64,000 nt of DNA from Chloroflexota bacterium. GTDB taxonomy: Bacteria > Chloroflexota > Anaerolineae > Aggregatilineales > Phototrophicaceae. Shown here one piece after another: positions 42,932 to 51,949 of this stretch. Both the position numbers and the translations under genes were made by a program. Where the stretch lies: the NCBI GenBank assembly GCA_020161935.1, contig JAIUNI010000007.1:1-64000 (forward strand), given 5' to 3'. Below the pieces are notes generated by a model. It did no database searches. It was given only the letters and a program-made list of their open reading frames with translations, and had not been told where the DNA came from. Each line of letters opens with the position of its first letter. The stretch's first letter is position 1.

Positions 42932-44650
42932 ATGAAATTTACCCCCACTATCAACATTAAACTGCCATTTTTCGTCGGGCTAATACTCGTTTTACAAAAT
43001 CCGGTATCTGCTCAAGAAATGATGGTCGTACCAGACAACAGCGAGATATTTACAGACGCGGTTGAGGTACTTGATTCGAATATTGAGTATGCATATGGGA
43101 ATGATTTAGAACGCGAGTTGTGGACTTACTTAGATGACGAAGGAACGTGGGCTTCGTTTGATTATCCAGAGGAATTTGAGGATGTGCTCATTTCTAAAGT
43201 AAATCCTGACAGCACAATCACTCTTACGGTTAAAGAGATTGGAGGCACAACTGATCAACGGGTACTGTGGTGGCTTGATACTGCAAGTGGCATATTCTCG
43301 CGCTATGAAAATGCCTGCAAGGATTATCTTGATAGACCTGACGAAACTACCCAACCGCATTGGGTTTTCCATAAGGATGAGAAGCTAAACCGGATTGGAC
43401 TATGCTTCAGCGAAACGGGACAATCCGAATATTTGCTACCCAATGATCTGGTGTGGCTAAACATTGCTGAGTCCCCTAACGCTGAATGGTTGATTTTATT
43501 CGGACGGTCGGGTGATCGTAACGGAAGTAAGTTATTGCAAATGCATTCGTATCACGTTCCGACCCATGAAATGATCTTCATCGGCGAGCTATACCGCGAA
43601 GAATATTTCCGACTCGAACAATGGATTAACCCAACAGAGGGGATATGGTACAGCGCTGGAATGCCGGAATGGTCCCAGAAACTTTATTATTACTTTGACC
43701 TAAGAGTGCCGAATAGTCTCAAAGAATTGGAAGGGAGAGCAGACTTATTTGATAATCCACCGCGTTACGAATATTTGCAAACCTACTATGAAATATTGCA
43801 TCGTGCTGACCTCTATGGCGACTATCCTGATTGCGAAATAACCACCTTTGACCTTTCAAGCAAGCTGATTGCCACCTATGAATTAGGTCAAGATTGTTAC
43901 GGGCATGTTTTGCGCGTAGACGAGTCATACTATTACGCAAGTTACCCCGACAATATGGCAAAATCAGGCTTGAGCATATACCGATTTGATGTGAATGAAC
44001 GTTTGAAAACGGAGTTGGTTCGACTTGACGAATTAGTTGCATTGGAAAGCGTTTCGCCGGACGGACGCTACGCCTTTTTGATCTTGAATGACGGTACATT
44101 TCCCGAACTACGGCCTAATTTTAAGGAAAATCCTACAGGCTATCCTCCAGTACAAGAGCTTGATCCCTTTTATTACGATGCACATCTGGTTCAAAGTTCG
44201 CGGGTAGGGTTTTATAATCTCGAACTTCAAAAATGGGTTTATCCGCCTACAAATGAAACATTCGGTGGTGCGGTGAACGGCATCATAAGCGAATTATATT
44301 GGATTGATGACAATCATTTCTATATACAGTCGGCAACCGAAGCAGTTGCATTCTCATTGGGCGAAACTGGCCTAACAGAAATCAGCCGAATAAAAGGTAG
44401 AGTTGAACCATCACCCGACAAACATCACGTACTCATCTGGAATGAAGATAGCACTCTCGAACTTGTCAATTTACTGAGTGGCGAACGTCAACAATTAGCC
44501 ATATTTCCACAAGGGTTTCCACCCTATTCACCTTCTTTAGAATGGGTTGGTCAGGACGAGTTCGTGATTAATTCAACAATCCGTTTCGACGAATCATATG
44601 ACAAGCGGTTAACGATGACGTATCACGTTCGCATTCTCGACAACCAGTAA
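42932..44650 (+). CDS. Exported protein of unknown function, paralogue A
   Basis: A 572-residue exported protein that I do not recognise. ATG 42932 is chosen because it directly begins a signal peptide (MKFTPTINIKLPFFVGLILV, cleavage near VSAQ-E); an upstream extension to 42827 has no such function. The mature part is beta-rich with Trp/Tyr/Asp blocks (WWLDTASGIFSRY, LPNDLVWLNIAESPNAEWLILFGRSG, NPPRYEYLQ, VSPDGRYAFLILNDGT) suggestive of a WD40/TolB-like propeller. Clearly more AT-rich than its neighbours, with frequent AAT, TTA and GAA codons. The next gene is a diverged tandem copy. Confidence 0.6.
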   Translation: MKFTPTINIKLPFFVGLILVLQNPVSAQEMMVVPDNSEIFTDAVEVLDSNIEYAYGNDLERELWTYLDDEGTWASFDYPEEFEDVLISKVNPDSTITLTVKEIGGTTDQRVLWWLDTASGIFSRYENACKDYLDRPDETTQPHWVFHKDEKLNRIGLCFSETGQSEYLLPNDLVWLNIAESPNAEWLILFGRSGDRNGSKLLQMHSYHVPTHEMIFIGELYREEYFRLEQWINPTEGIWYSAGMPEWSQKLYYYFDLRVPNSLKELEGRADLFDNPPRYEYLQTYYEILHRADLYGDYPDCEITTFDLSSKLIATYELGQDCYGHVLRVDESYYYASYPDNMAKSGLSIYRFDVNERLKTELVRLDELVALESVSPDGRYAFLILNDGTFPELRPNFKENPTGYPPVQELDPFYYDAHLVQSSRVGFYNLELQKWVYPPTNETFGGAVNGIISELYWIDDNHFYIQSATEAVAFSLGETGLTEISRIKGRVEPSPDKHHVLIWNEDSTLELVNLLSGERQQLAIFPQGFPPYSPSLEWVGQDEFVINSTIRFDESYDKRLTMTYHVRILDNQ

Positions 44651-44684
44651 CTCACAGCGTCATAACGTTTATTAGAATTTTCCT

Positions 44685-46415
44685 GTGGTAAAACGCTTAA
44701 TCATGCACCAGTATCTTTTGTTATGGGTCATCACCAGCTTGCTGCTTTTTGCCCCACTGTCGGCGGCGGCGCAAGACGCGACACCTGCCCCGTGGCCGCC
44801 TGACCCGAATGACATATTCGAGGCGGGGATTGAGGCAATAGAGATCCCTCCCTTTTCGCCAGTCAATACCGTTGATAACAGCAAACGCTTGATTTCGATT
44901 CGATCACAAGAAACAGGTCACGTTGAACAGTTCTCTTTTGTGGAAGCTTTCAGGGACGTTCGTTCTAGTGAGATTATTGATGGGGTTTTATGGCTTGTAG
45001 TCACTGAGACTTCAGGTATTCGATGGGTATGGTCGCTTGATCTGCAAACAAAATCTTTTGAACGCTACATTGCAAAATGTGGTCAACAGCAGCTGATTTC
45101 GATTCAAAGTGCTCTAAATCTGCCGTGGGTACTTTATGAAGATCAGCCTGAGGGCAAAGTTTATTTATGTGAAAGTACAACGGGTAACGTAAGCGCCCCA
45201 CTGCCCGATGATATGACGTGGCTCATTGATGATGTTTATCTTAATAGTCCGATACAGCCTTCAACATCACCGGATGAGCAATGGGTCGCACTTTTTGCCA
45301 AGTCTAATCCTCCACTTCCCTATCAGACATTCGTATATAGCTACGACATTGTGCATCAGCAGTTGAGGCGGCTAGGTGATTTTCAATCGGATGAAATTAT
45401 GCATTTCTCGAACTGGGTTGGAACACAGGTGATGCTTTATACCCGAATGATGTCTGATTCATCTCTTGAGTCGTTCTATATCGCAGACGTAACAAAATCA
45501 CAAAATCTAGAATACGCATTCAGCGAATCAGGTACCATCCTCGACTATTACGATGATCTACCCCGTTATGAATATGTACATGGATCAGTGGGATATAACA
45601 GCCCATTTAATTGTTCATGGTCTGTGTATATGGTCAAAGAACGGAAGAGCATTATTCATGATTTGGGGACGATGTGCCAACCTGAAATCGGCGAACTCAG
45701 TGAGACTGCATATTACCGCGACATACCTAATATGGAAATTGGTCCTCCGTCAGTTGCAACACTTGTCCGGTACAACGCACTAACCCGTGAACGAAAAGAT
45801 CTCTATTCCGGCGAAATCGAGTCTGTCGAATGGGTATCTGAAGATGAGCAGTTCGCGATTTTGACACTCGGCAATAATGGCATTATTAACCGCGCACATG
45901 ATATTCCCTCTGAATTCTGGGATCTTTATTCCTCGCCTTTGCGATTAGCTTATGTAGACTTGGTTGCACAGAAAGTGTTATTTGAAGTACCAGCCCTTTG
46001 GAGTGCTTATTGGGATGGTCAAGAGCTTTTATCAACTATTCAACCACTCGATCAAAATAGATTCCTTGCCATTGGATATACCGAAGAGCAAGATGGGTTA
46101 GCCAGCATATTCACCTTTGATGGCGAAAAATATATTAAAAAGCCTCTAATAGATCATGTCGCGTACCAGATCGGACATTACTTAGTAAGATGGACTGATG
46201 GCTACCAACAATCAACACGCATGAGCTTGTACAATATTGAAGCTGGCCGCACTATCCCTGTTATTCAAGACGTTAATGCCGATAACTATCGCATCAACAT
46301 TGATGAAGTTTATTCGCTTGACCACTTTATCATCACAGTATCTAATGTTCCAAGTACAACCACCGATTACCAATCGGTTCGATATAAGGTTAAAATACCT
46401 GAACGAGCAGGATAA
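44685..46415 (+). CDS. Exported protein of unknown function, paralogue B
   Basis: A 576-residue exported protein, a diverged paralogue of the gene just upstream. Shared blocks in order: WSLDLQTKSFERY, LPDDMTWLIDD, SPDEQWVALFAKS, DDLPRYEYVHG, and a VSEDEQFAILTLGNNG unit. The GTG start is kept because it supplies the Lys-Arg n-region of the signal peptide (cleavage near SAAAQ-D). Beta-propeller-like, no enzyme motif seen. Composition is AT-rich as in paralogue A. It ends 24 bp before lutC. Confidence 0.6.
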   Translation: MVKRLIMHQYLLLWVITSLLLFAPLSAAAQDATPAPWPPDPNDIFEAGIEAIEIPPFSPVNTVDNSKRLISIRSQETGHVEQFSFVEAFRDVRSSEIIDGVLWLVVTETSGIRWVWSLDLQTKSFERYIAKCGQQQLISIQSALNLPWVLYEDQPEGKVYLCESTTGNVSAPLPDDMTWLIDDVYLNSPIQPSTSPDEQWVALFAKSNPPLPYQTFVYSYDIVHQQLRRLGDFQSDEIMHFSNWVGTQVMLYTRMMSDSSLESFYIADVTKSQNLEYAFSESGTILDYYDDLPRYEYVHGSVGYNSPFNCSWSVYMVKERKSIIHDLGTMCQPEIGELSETAYYRDIPNMEIGPPSVATLVRYNALTRERKDLYSGEIESVEWVSEDEQFAILTLGNNGIINRAHDIPSEFWDLYSSPLRLAYVDLVAQKVLFEVPALWSAYWDGQELLSTIQPLDQNRFLAIGYTEEQDGLASIFTFDGEKYIKKPLIDHVAYQIGHYLVRWTDGYQQSTRMSLYNIEAGRTIPVIQDVNADNYRINIDEVYSLDHFIITVSNVPSTTTDYQSVRYKVKIPERAG

Positions 46416-46439
46416 ACTATTCAGCCTAGGGCAAACATT

Positions 46440-47129
46440 ATGACCTCCTCACGCGACATGATACTCAACAAGCTCCGCGCACAGCAGAAGCCGTTCCCTG
46501 ACGCGCCGCCGCGACCGAAAGCCTATAAGCCAGTCGCCAACGTCGAGGATTTATCGCCAGAAGGGCTGCTCAACCAGTTCGCGCGGATCGTGCAGGAACT
46601 CCACGCCGAGATCTTTATTGTGGAGGGAGATGAGGCCGCATGTGACAAGGTGATCGAACTGCTGAAGTCGCACAACACGACTGACGTGCTGGCGTGGGAT
46701 TTCAAGCATATTCCGGTGCAGTATCTGGAAGGCGCGGTTAAGGAAAACAAGATCACCATCCACCAGCCGCAGATGCACGACGAGTTCCGGCAGGAAACGC
46801 TGGAAACCATCCGTGACGCGCAGGTGGGTTTAACAGGGATTGACCTCGCCATCGCCGCAACCGGCACGATGGTCGTCAGTACCGGCGCGGGGAAAGGCCG
46901 CCTGCCAACCGTACTCGCGCCCGTGCATATCGCGGTACTGACGCTCGACCAGATTGTGCCGCGCATGGAAGATTGGGTCGCATGGCAGCGGGAGCAGGGT
47001 TTAGACGGCTTGTGGAACCGTGCTAACACCTGCTTCATCAGCGGGCCGAGCAAAACCGCCGACATCGAGATGGAACTCATCTACGGCGTGCATGGCCCCG
47101 GCAAAGTGCAAGTCGTGGTAAAGAAGTAA
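46440..47129 (+). CDS. lutC: Lactate utilization protein LutC (LUD domain)
   Basis: A 229-residue LUD-domain subunit of the LutABC lactate oxidation complex. The core TGIDLAIAATGTMVVSTGAGKGRLPTV and PVHIAVLTLDQIVPRMEDW are family hallmarks, shared with the N-terminal half of LutB. An AGGG site precedes the ATG by 8 nt. It is separated from lutB by the methyltransferase and two orphan genes, although the two products act together. Confidence 0.9.
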   Translation: MTSSRDMILNKLRAQQKPFPDAPPRPKAYKPVANVEDLSPEGLLNQFARIVQELHAEIFIVEGDEAACDKVIELLKSHNTTDVLAWDFKHIPVQYLEGAVKENKITIHQPQMHDEFRQETLETIRDAQVGLTGIDLAIAATGTMVVSTGAGKGRLPTVLAPVHIAVLTLDQIVPRMEDWVAWQREQGLDGLWNRANTCFISGPSKTADIEMELIYGVHGPGKVQVVVKK

Positions 47130-47186
47130 TGTAACCTTTGCCTTACTATCCGTGGCTGATCGTTCAATATCCGATAACGTGAGACT

Positions 47187-48335
47187 ATGCAACCGACCAC
47201 AACGACCGACATCACCGCCCTCGCTCGCCAGCTTGCAGCAGACTTTGCCACCCGCGCGGAAGAAGCCGACCGAGAAGCCAAACTCCCCGCCGCCGATGTG
47301 CAGGCGCTCAAAGACTCCGGCTACCTCACCATGAGTGTCCCACGGGAATATGGCGGCATGGGCTTGCCGCTGCGAGACTGCGTTGCCGCGCAGCTTGAAC
47401 TGGCGCAGGGCAGCACGTCGAGCGCGATGGTCGCCGGAATGCAGATGCATATGTTCGGCAACGTCAGCGAGAACCGCCCGTGGCCGGAAGCCGCCTTTGA
47501 ACGCCTGAGCCGTGCTGCGGTGGCAGGATGCGTGTTCAACACCGCAGCCAGTGAACCGACGCTCGGCAGCCCATCACGCGGGGGCGCATTTGAAAGCCAA
47601 GCCGTGCAGCAAGCGGATGGTAGTTGGCTGGTCAACGGGCATAAGACATGGACGACCGGTGGCAAGCACCTGACGCATATCGTTCTGCGGCTGATGATTG
47701 GCGACGACGCGGGCGTGCTGTACGTTCAAGGTGACGCGCCGGGGGTAGAGTGGGTGGAAACGTGGGGCGACGGCTTGAGCCTCCGCGCCAGCGACAGCCA
47801 CGATCTTTACCTCAAGGATGTGGTCGTGCCGGACGAAAACATCCTCGAACGCGGCAAACGTGACGAGAAAACACCGAATGCATGGTTCCCAATGGTCATG
47901 GGCGCGGTATACCTCGGCACGGCCATCGCCGCGCGGGATGCGGTTATCCGCTTCGGGTTGGAGCGCATTCCTACGGCGCTCGGCAAACCGATCACCACCC
48001 TGCCCAAGATTCAACGGCAGATTGGCGAGATTGATGTGGCGCTGATGGCGGCACGGGCGCTGATGCTGGATGTTGCTAACCAATGGACAGGTGACGAGCG
48101 CAGCAAGGGCTTGTTCCCGCTAATTGCCGCTGCCAAGCACATGGCAACCGAAACCGCGAATATGGTGACGGATAAGGCGCTGCAAATCGCTGGGGGAACC
48201 AGCCTCACGCGCGACCTGCCGCTGGAACGCTTCTTCCGCGATACCCGCGCCGGACTGATGCAACCGCCCTCCGGTGATACCGCGCTGGAAATTATCGGGC
48301 GCGGCGCGATTGAACATATCGGTAACAAAGCATGA
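47187..48335 (+). CDS. Acyl-CoA dehydrogenase family protein
   Basis: A 382-residue flavoprotein with the acyl-CoA dehydrogenase fold: an N-terminal helical domain (VPREYGGMGLPLRDCVAAQLELAQGSTSSAM), a middle beta domain with the FAD-contact region (GHKTWTTGGKHLTHIVLRL), and a C-terminal helical domain (LQIAGGTSLTRDLPLERFFRDTRAG). The C-terminal IAGG...ERFFRD block is the usual nucleotide-binding signature. The substrate is not evident; it could be a fatty acid or a nitroalkane/thiophene-type substrate. Its stop overlaps the next ATG (ATGA). Confidence 0.88.
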   Translation: MQPTTTTDITALARQLAADFATRAEEADREAKLPAADVQALKDSGYLTMSVPREYGGMGLPLRDCVAAQLELAQGSTSSAMVAGMQMHMFGNVSENRPWPEAAFERLSRAAVAGCVFNTAASEPTLGSPSRGGAFESQAVQQADGSWLVNGHKTWTTGGKHLTHIVLRLMIGDDAGVLYVQGDAPGVEWVETWGDGLSLRASDSHDLYLKDVVVPDENILERGKRDEKTPNAWFPMVMGAVYLGTAIAARDAVIRFGLERIPTALGKPITTLPKIQRQIGEIDVALMAARALMLDVANQWTGDERSKGLFPLIAAAKHMATETANMVTDKALQIAGGTSLTRDLPLERFFRDTRAGLMQPPSGDTALEIIGRGAIEHIGNKA

Positions 48336-48811
48336 GTGACGACGAACTCCGTACCGCACTGCAAGGGCTGCTCGACGACTGGGCAGCACAAGCCCAAAAA
48401 GCCGCACGGCAGGGGCAGCAGATCGGCATGAGTAATATTCAGCAGTCCTTTTACCAGCGCGGCCTCGCGGAAGGGTTTAAACGGGCACACATCGGGCTTA
48501 AAACGCTGCTGGAGACCCCACAGGTTGAAGAAGTACCCGTTCAGCCCGTGGAAACCGTTGAGTACGAACGCCGCGAACACGAGGCGGTATTGGCGCTCTT
48601 GATACGCACCGGCATCAGCACGAATGACCTGCACAGCCACAGCGACAACAGCTACAGTGTTTTCTTGTCGATGCTCCAATCGGTACGGGCGGATGAACTC
48701 ATGGAAAAGCTGGCCGCAGAACCGTATGTGATTGTCCTCGCGCATGGCAAACTGCCGAACAGTAACAAGGTTTACATCGACTTCGCGTTCCGCCCGCGCC
48801 CACCCCGTTAA
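48332..48811 (+). CDS. Hypothetical protein, 159 residues
   Basis: I do not recognise this protein. The N-terminal 70 residues are helical and Gln/Ala-rich (LLDDWAAQAQKAARQGQQIGMSNIQQ), and the C-terminal half is mixed (YEVLALLIRT-like segment, then DLHSHSDNSYSVFLSML). It ends in basic RPRPPR. The ATGA overlap with the dehydrogenase gene and the 5-bp gap to the next gene indicate one transcript. Confidence 0.6.
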   Translation: MSDDELRTALQGLLDDWAAQAQKAARQGQQIGMSNIQQSFYQRGLAEGFKRAHIGLKTLLETPQVEEVPVQPVETVEYERREHEAVLALLIRTGISTNDLHSHSDNSYSVFLSMLQSVRADELMEKLAAEPYVIVLAHGKLPNSNKVYIDFAFRPRPPR

Positions 48812-48816
48812 ACACT

Positions 48817-49950
48817 GTGCAGGAGTTTGACACGCTCCCCGACCTCACGGCTGCTATCGGTGAACGCCATTACGTCAACGCCGAGTTTATGTACCGCCCG
48901 CGACCTGAAGGCCAGCGTGAGCGCATTGTGTTTGATTACGCCCTACGGTCGCGGTTGGCACAGCTCGGTAAGGAGGACGCGGTCGTCTATATCTGCCGCG
49001 ACCAAGCCACCATCGACAGCCTGCAACCCTTCGCCGCTGAATATCCGCATGTCATGATGGCAACCATCATCACCAACCCCACGCCCTATAAACGTGCTGC
49101 GGGGAACACACCGGAACAGCTAAAATGGGACGCGCCAGAAAGCTGGCAGCGGTTGCAAACCACCGACCGCTGGGCACGGATCGACGCGGCACTGCACCTC
49201 GGCAGCTTGCTCGGTCACGGCGGCTACCTGCTGATGCCTGCTCACGACGCGGTCTGGGGTAAAGGCTTACTCGCGCGGCTCGAACAGTTCAGCCAGCAGC
49301 ACGCGCGAAATAGTCTACCCGCCGCTGTCAGCCCATATACGTATTATCAGCACTCAGCCGTACCGGATGCGAATATTCCACCGGACATCATCCACCTGTT
49401 GAATACCGCCTTCAGCCGCGACACCTTATTCCCGTGGAAGATAAAACGTGACGAGGTGCAAGCCTTCTGGGGCAAAATGAGCATGACTCCTTTTGGCCTG
49501 TGTGGTGTCATCCGGCGCGAGGCCGAACAAACACTGTGGGAGGACGACCTCGACATTGACCGCATCATTCGCGATGCCGGATACGGGGTACGCTGCCTAT
49601 GGGTGAATAATCCCCAGCTTTACCGCCAAGCCCTGCCCGTGTTCGACCGTGACGGCGTACGGAAAGTCATCGAGCGCACCCTGCACTATTCGCTGCACAT
49701 CCCTGATGAGCGTATTGGGGGCAGCAGTTTGAATACACCGCTGGATTGGTTGGGGTGCGTGCGGCAGGTCGTGATGCCGCGCTTCCGGCGTTACAACCCG
49801 CAGTCCGAGACACTCATCGAAACGTGCGCCAATGAAATCGCCGAACGCCTACAGCAATACGGCGCGTCGTGGGTCGATTGGGGCCGTTACCGCCATGTGG
49901 TGCGGGTGGGTGATCCGGTGGTTGAAGTCTGGCAGCAGCAAAATTTATAA
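48817..49950 (+). CDS. Hypothetical protein, 377 residues
   Basis: No family is recognised with confidence. The middle part (LLMPAHDAVWGKGLLARLEQFSQQ, then AAVSPYTYYQH) and a later DDLDIDRIIRDAGYGVRCLWVNNPQLYRQ recall GT-A type glycosyltransferases in style, but no DxD donor site is certain. No signal peptide or membrane helix. The GTG start is 5 bp after the previous stop, so it belongs with the dehydrogenase and the 159-residue protein. Confidence 0.55.
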   Translation: MQEFDTLPDLTAAIGERHYVNAEFMYRPRPEGQRERIVFDYALRSRLAQLGKEDAVVYICRDQATIDSLQPFAAEYPHVMMATIITNPTPYKRAAGNTPEQLKWDAPESWQRLQTTDRWARIDAALHLGSLLGHGGYLLMPAHDAVWGKGLLARLEQFSQQHARNSLPAAVSPYTYYQHSAVPDANIPPDIIHLLNTAFSRDTLFPWKIKRDEVQAFWGKMSMTPFGLCGVIRREAEQTLWEDDLDIDRIIRDAGYGVRCLWVNNPQLYRQALPVFDRDGVRKVIERTLHYSLHIPDERIGGSSLNTPLDWLGCVRQVVMPRFRRYNPQSETLIETCANEIAERLQQYGASWVDWGRYRHVVRVGDPVVEVWQQQNL

Positions 49951-49977
49951 ATCAGAGGATTTAATCTTAAAAATTCG

Positions 49978-50007
49978 TCTGGTAGAATAGTAAAATTGAC
50001 TACCAGA
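49978..50007. promoter_or_regulatory. Inverted repeat overlapping the candidate efp promoter
   Basis: TCTGGTAG (49978-49985) and CTACCAGA (50000-50007) are perfect inverse copies. The left arm overlaps TAGAAT (49983-49988), a -10 candidate with TTTAAT 17 bp upstream. It could be an operator or a hairpin at the 5' end of the efp mRNA. Confidence 0.35.
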
Positions 50008-50034
50008 TGACAGCAGAGTTCGAGGAGTTCGGCA

Positions 50035-50592
50035 ATGATCGAAGCAGGCGATTTAAAAACAGGCGTGACGCTGAAGTTGGATAACAACCTCTACCGCGTC
50101 ACTAAGAGCTTATACAACAAGCCCGGTCGCGGTAAGGCATCCATGAACACAACGCTCATGGACATCCGCACAGGGAACACCATTCAGCGCGTGTTCGGCG
50201 TGGAAGAACGCTTGGATAACATTTTCGTTGAAGCCGAAAAGGTGCAGTTCCTGTACACCGATGGTATGCACCTGCACTTCATGAACCCGGAAAGCTACGA
50301 ACAGTACGAAGCCGGTCAAGAACTTTTCGGCGACGATGCCCGTTACCTGACTGAAAACTTGGAACTGGAACTTCGCCTTTATGAAGGTCTGGCAATCGAC
50401 TACAAGCTGCCAACCACCGTTACGCTCAAGATCGCCGAGTCGGATGTGCAGATCGCCGGTGATACCAGCGGGAAGGTCATGAAGAAGGCCACCACCGAAA
50501 CCGGTTTGGACGTTCAGGTTCCCCTGTTCGTCAACGTCGGCGACGCGATTACGGTTGATACCCGCGACGGCTCATATACCGGTCGTGGCTAG
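50035..50592 (+). CDS. efp: Elongation factor P
   Basis: A 185-residue elongation factor that relieves ribosome stalling at polyproline. All three domains are present: the KOW-like N-domain, an OB domain (YTDGMHLHFMNPESYEQ) and the C-terminal OB domain ending VPLFVNVGDAITVDTRDGSY. The tip of domain I, which reaches the peptidyl-transferase centre, reads KPGRGKA, so the residue at the usual modified position is Arg32 rather than Lys. Arg there is known from EarP-rhamnosylated proteins of some proteobacteria; here the surrounding loop is otherwise of the Lys type. No modification enzyme is in the window. Confidence 0.95.
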   Translation: MIEAGDLKTGVTLKLDNNLYRVTKSLYNKPGRGKASMNTTLMDIRTGNTIQRVFGVEERLDNIFVEAEKVQFLYTDGMHLHFMNPESYEQYEAGQELFGDDARYLTENLELELRLYEGLAIDYKLPTTVTLKIAESDVQIAGDTSGKVMKKATTETGLDVQVPLFVNVGDAITVDTRDGSYTGRG

Positions 50593-50620
50593 TTTTCGGT
50601 AAGCGCAGCACACAATCTCA

Positions 50621-50649
50621 AAGGCATCCCCTAATCGAGATGTCTTTTT
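50621..50649 (+). terminator. Intrinsic terminator after efp
   Basis: AAGGCATC (50621-50628) pairs with GATGTCTT (50639-50646, one G-U) around a 10-nt loop; the T-run continues to 50649. Confidence 0.6.
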
Positions 50650-50762
50650 GATTCCTTTTGCCGTCCGAATAGGCAGCTAACCTGCCCCAAAGACCAATGC
50701 ACACCGAGCCGCGCGGGGCTACACTTTCAGCATGGCGCAAATCATATGACGAGGTGAGAGCG

Positions 50763-51092
50763 ATGCCTGAACAACGTATATATAACCCTGAGTACCTCTA
50801 CCTGACGACGACCGGATGGAAAAGCGGCAGCCCACATGAGATTGAAATCTGGTATGTGCCGCACGGAAGCTGTTATTACCTCGTTTCCGGCGGTGGCGAC
50901 AAAGCGCACTGGGTCAGGAACATCAGCCATAACCCGCGCATCGCGTTCCGGGTGCTTGGGCAGCGTTACGAGGGCAGCGCCCGTGTTGTTGACCGTCAAA
51001 CCGAGCCAGCGTTGGCAGAGGCCGTCGCCGGGTTGATGCAAGCTAAATATAATTGGAGCGATGGTTGGATCGTCGAACTGTGCGCGACGTAA
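50763..51092 (+). CDS. Deazaflavin/FMN-dependent nitroreductase-like protein
   Basis: A 109-residue split-barrel protein of the deazaflavin-dependent nitroreductase/PPOX type (YLTTTGWKSGSPHEIEIWYV, then YYLVSGGGDKAHWVRNISHNPRIAFRV). Members bind F420 or FMN and reduce or oxidise small molecules, usually of unknown identity. The start at ATG 50763 is chosen because GAGGTG lies 6 nt upstream; the frame is open to 50697. Slightly short for the family but with the full core. Confidence 0.75.
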   Translation: MPEQRIYNPEYLYLTTTGWKSGSPHEIEIWYVPHGSCYYLVSGGGDKAHWVRNISHNPRIAFRVLGQRYEGSARVVDRQTEPALAEAVAGLMQAKYNWSDGWIVELCAT

Positions 51093-51181
51093 ATCCCATC
51101 CGGCAAAATCCACGTAATAATGGCTAATGTGAACCGTCTATGGATCAATAGCGACGCGATCAACCGATAAGGATGAGAAAA

Positions 51182-51889
51182 ATGGCAGCCGATTTTTCAG
51201 GCAAAGTGGTCATCGTCACGGGGGCGGGCGGCAACATCGGGCAGGCAGTCGCACGGCGCTTCGCCGCTGCTGGCGCGACCGTAGTCGTGGTTGGGCGCAG
51301 TGAAGGCGAACTGAGTGCGATTGCTGCCGAGATCAACGGCGTGGTCGGCGTGGCCGATGTGACCGACCCCGCCAGTGTGGACGCGCTGGTCAAGCAGGTT
51401 GAAGGCAGCCACGGCAAGATCAACGTGTTGGCACACACCGTCGGCGGCTACAACGCGGGAACACCTGTCCACGAATCCGGCTTGGACGTGTGGGATAAGA
51501 TGATGAACCTGAACGCACGCTCGGTATACGTAAGCTGCGGGCGTGTCGCCAAGCATATGGTGGACAATAAGGTGAGCGGGCGTATCATCGCTATCCTTGC
51601 CAAGAACGCCTACAAAGGGACGAACAACCACGCGGCGTATTCGGCATCGAAAGCTGCTGCCCAGCGTGTGCTGGAAAGCATGTCGGCAGAACTCGGCAAA
51701 CACGGCATCACCGTCAACGGCGTTGTTCCCAGCACCATTGACACACCGCAGAACCGTGCCGGTTCCCCAAACGCCGACTACAGCAAGTGGGTAAAGCCAG
51801 ACGAAATCGCGGATGCCATCTTATTTTTGGCAGCGGATGAGAGCCGCGCCATTAACGGGATTAGTCTGGACATCAGCGGCGGGCTGTAA
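51182..51889 (+). CDS. Short-chain dehydrogenase/reductase family protein
   Basis: A 235-residue Rossmann-fold protein of the classical SDR family. The cofactor-binding glycine motif is TGAGGNIG (13-20), with Asn111 and the YxxxK pair Tyr153/Lys157 (YSASK). The catalytic Ser expected 13 residues before the Tyr is Ala140, and the usual NNAG motif is replaced by HTVG. Redox activity is therefore uncertain. ATG 51182 is preferred over ATG 51173 because AAGGA lies just upstream of it at the right distance. Confidence 0.85.
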   Translation: MAADFSGKVVIVTGAGGNIGQAVARRFAAAGATVVVVGRSEGELSAIAAEINGVVGVADVTDPASVDALVKQVEGSHGKINVLAHTVGGYNAGTPVHESGLDVWDKMMNLNARSVYVSCGRVAKHMVDNKVSGRIIAILAKNAYKGTNNHAAYSASKAAAQRVLESMSAELGKHGITVNGVVPSTIDTPQNRAGSPNADYSKWVKPDEIADAILFLAADESRAINGISLDISGGL

Positions 51890-51949
51890 GAAAATAGACG
51901 ATATGAGTGTCAATATTACAGCATATAACGCCGCACTTGAGGAGAAAAA

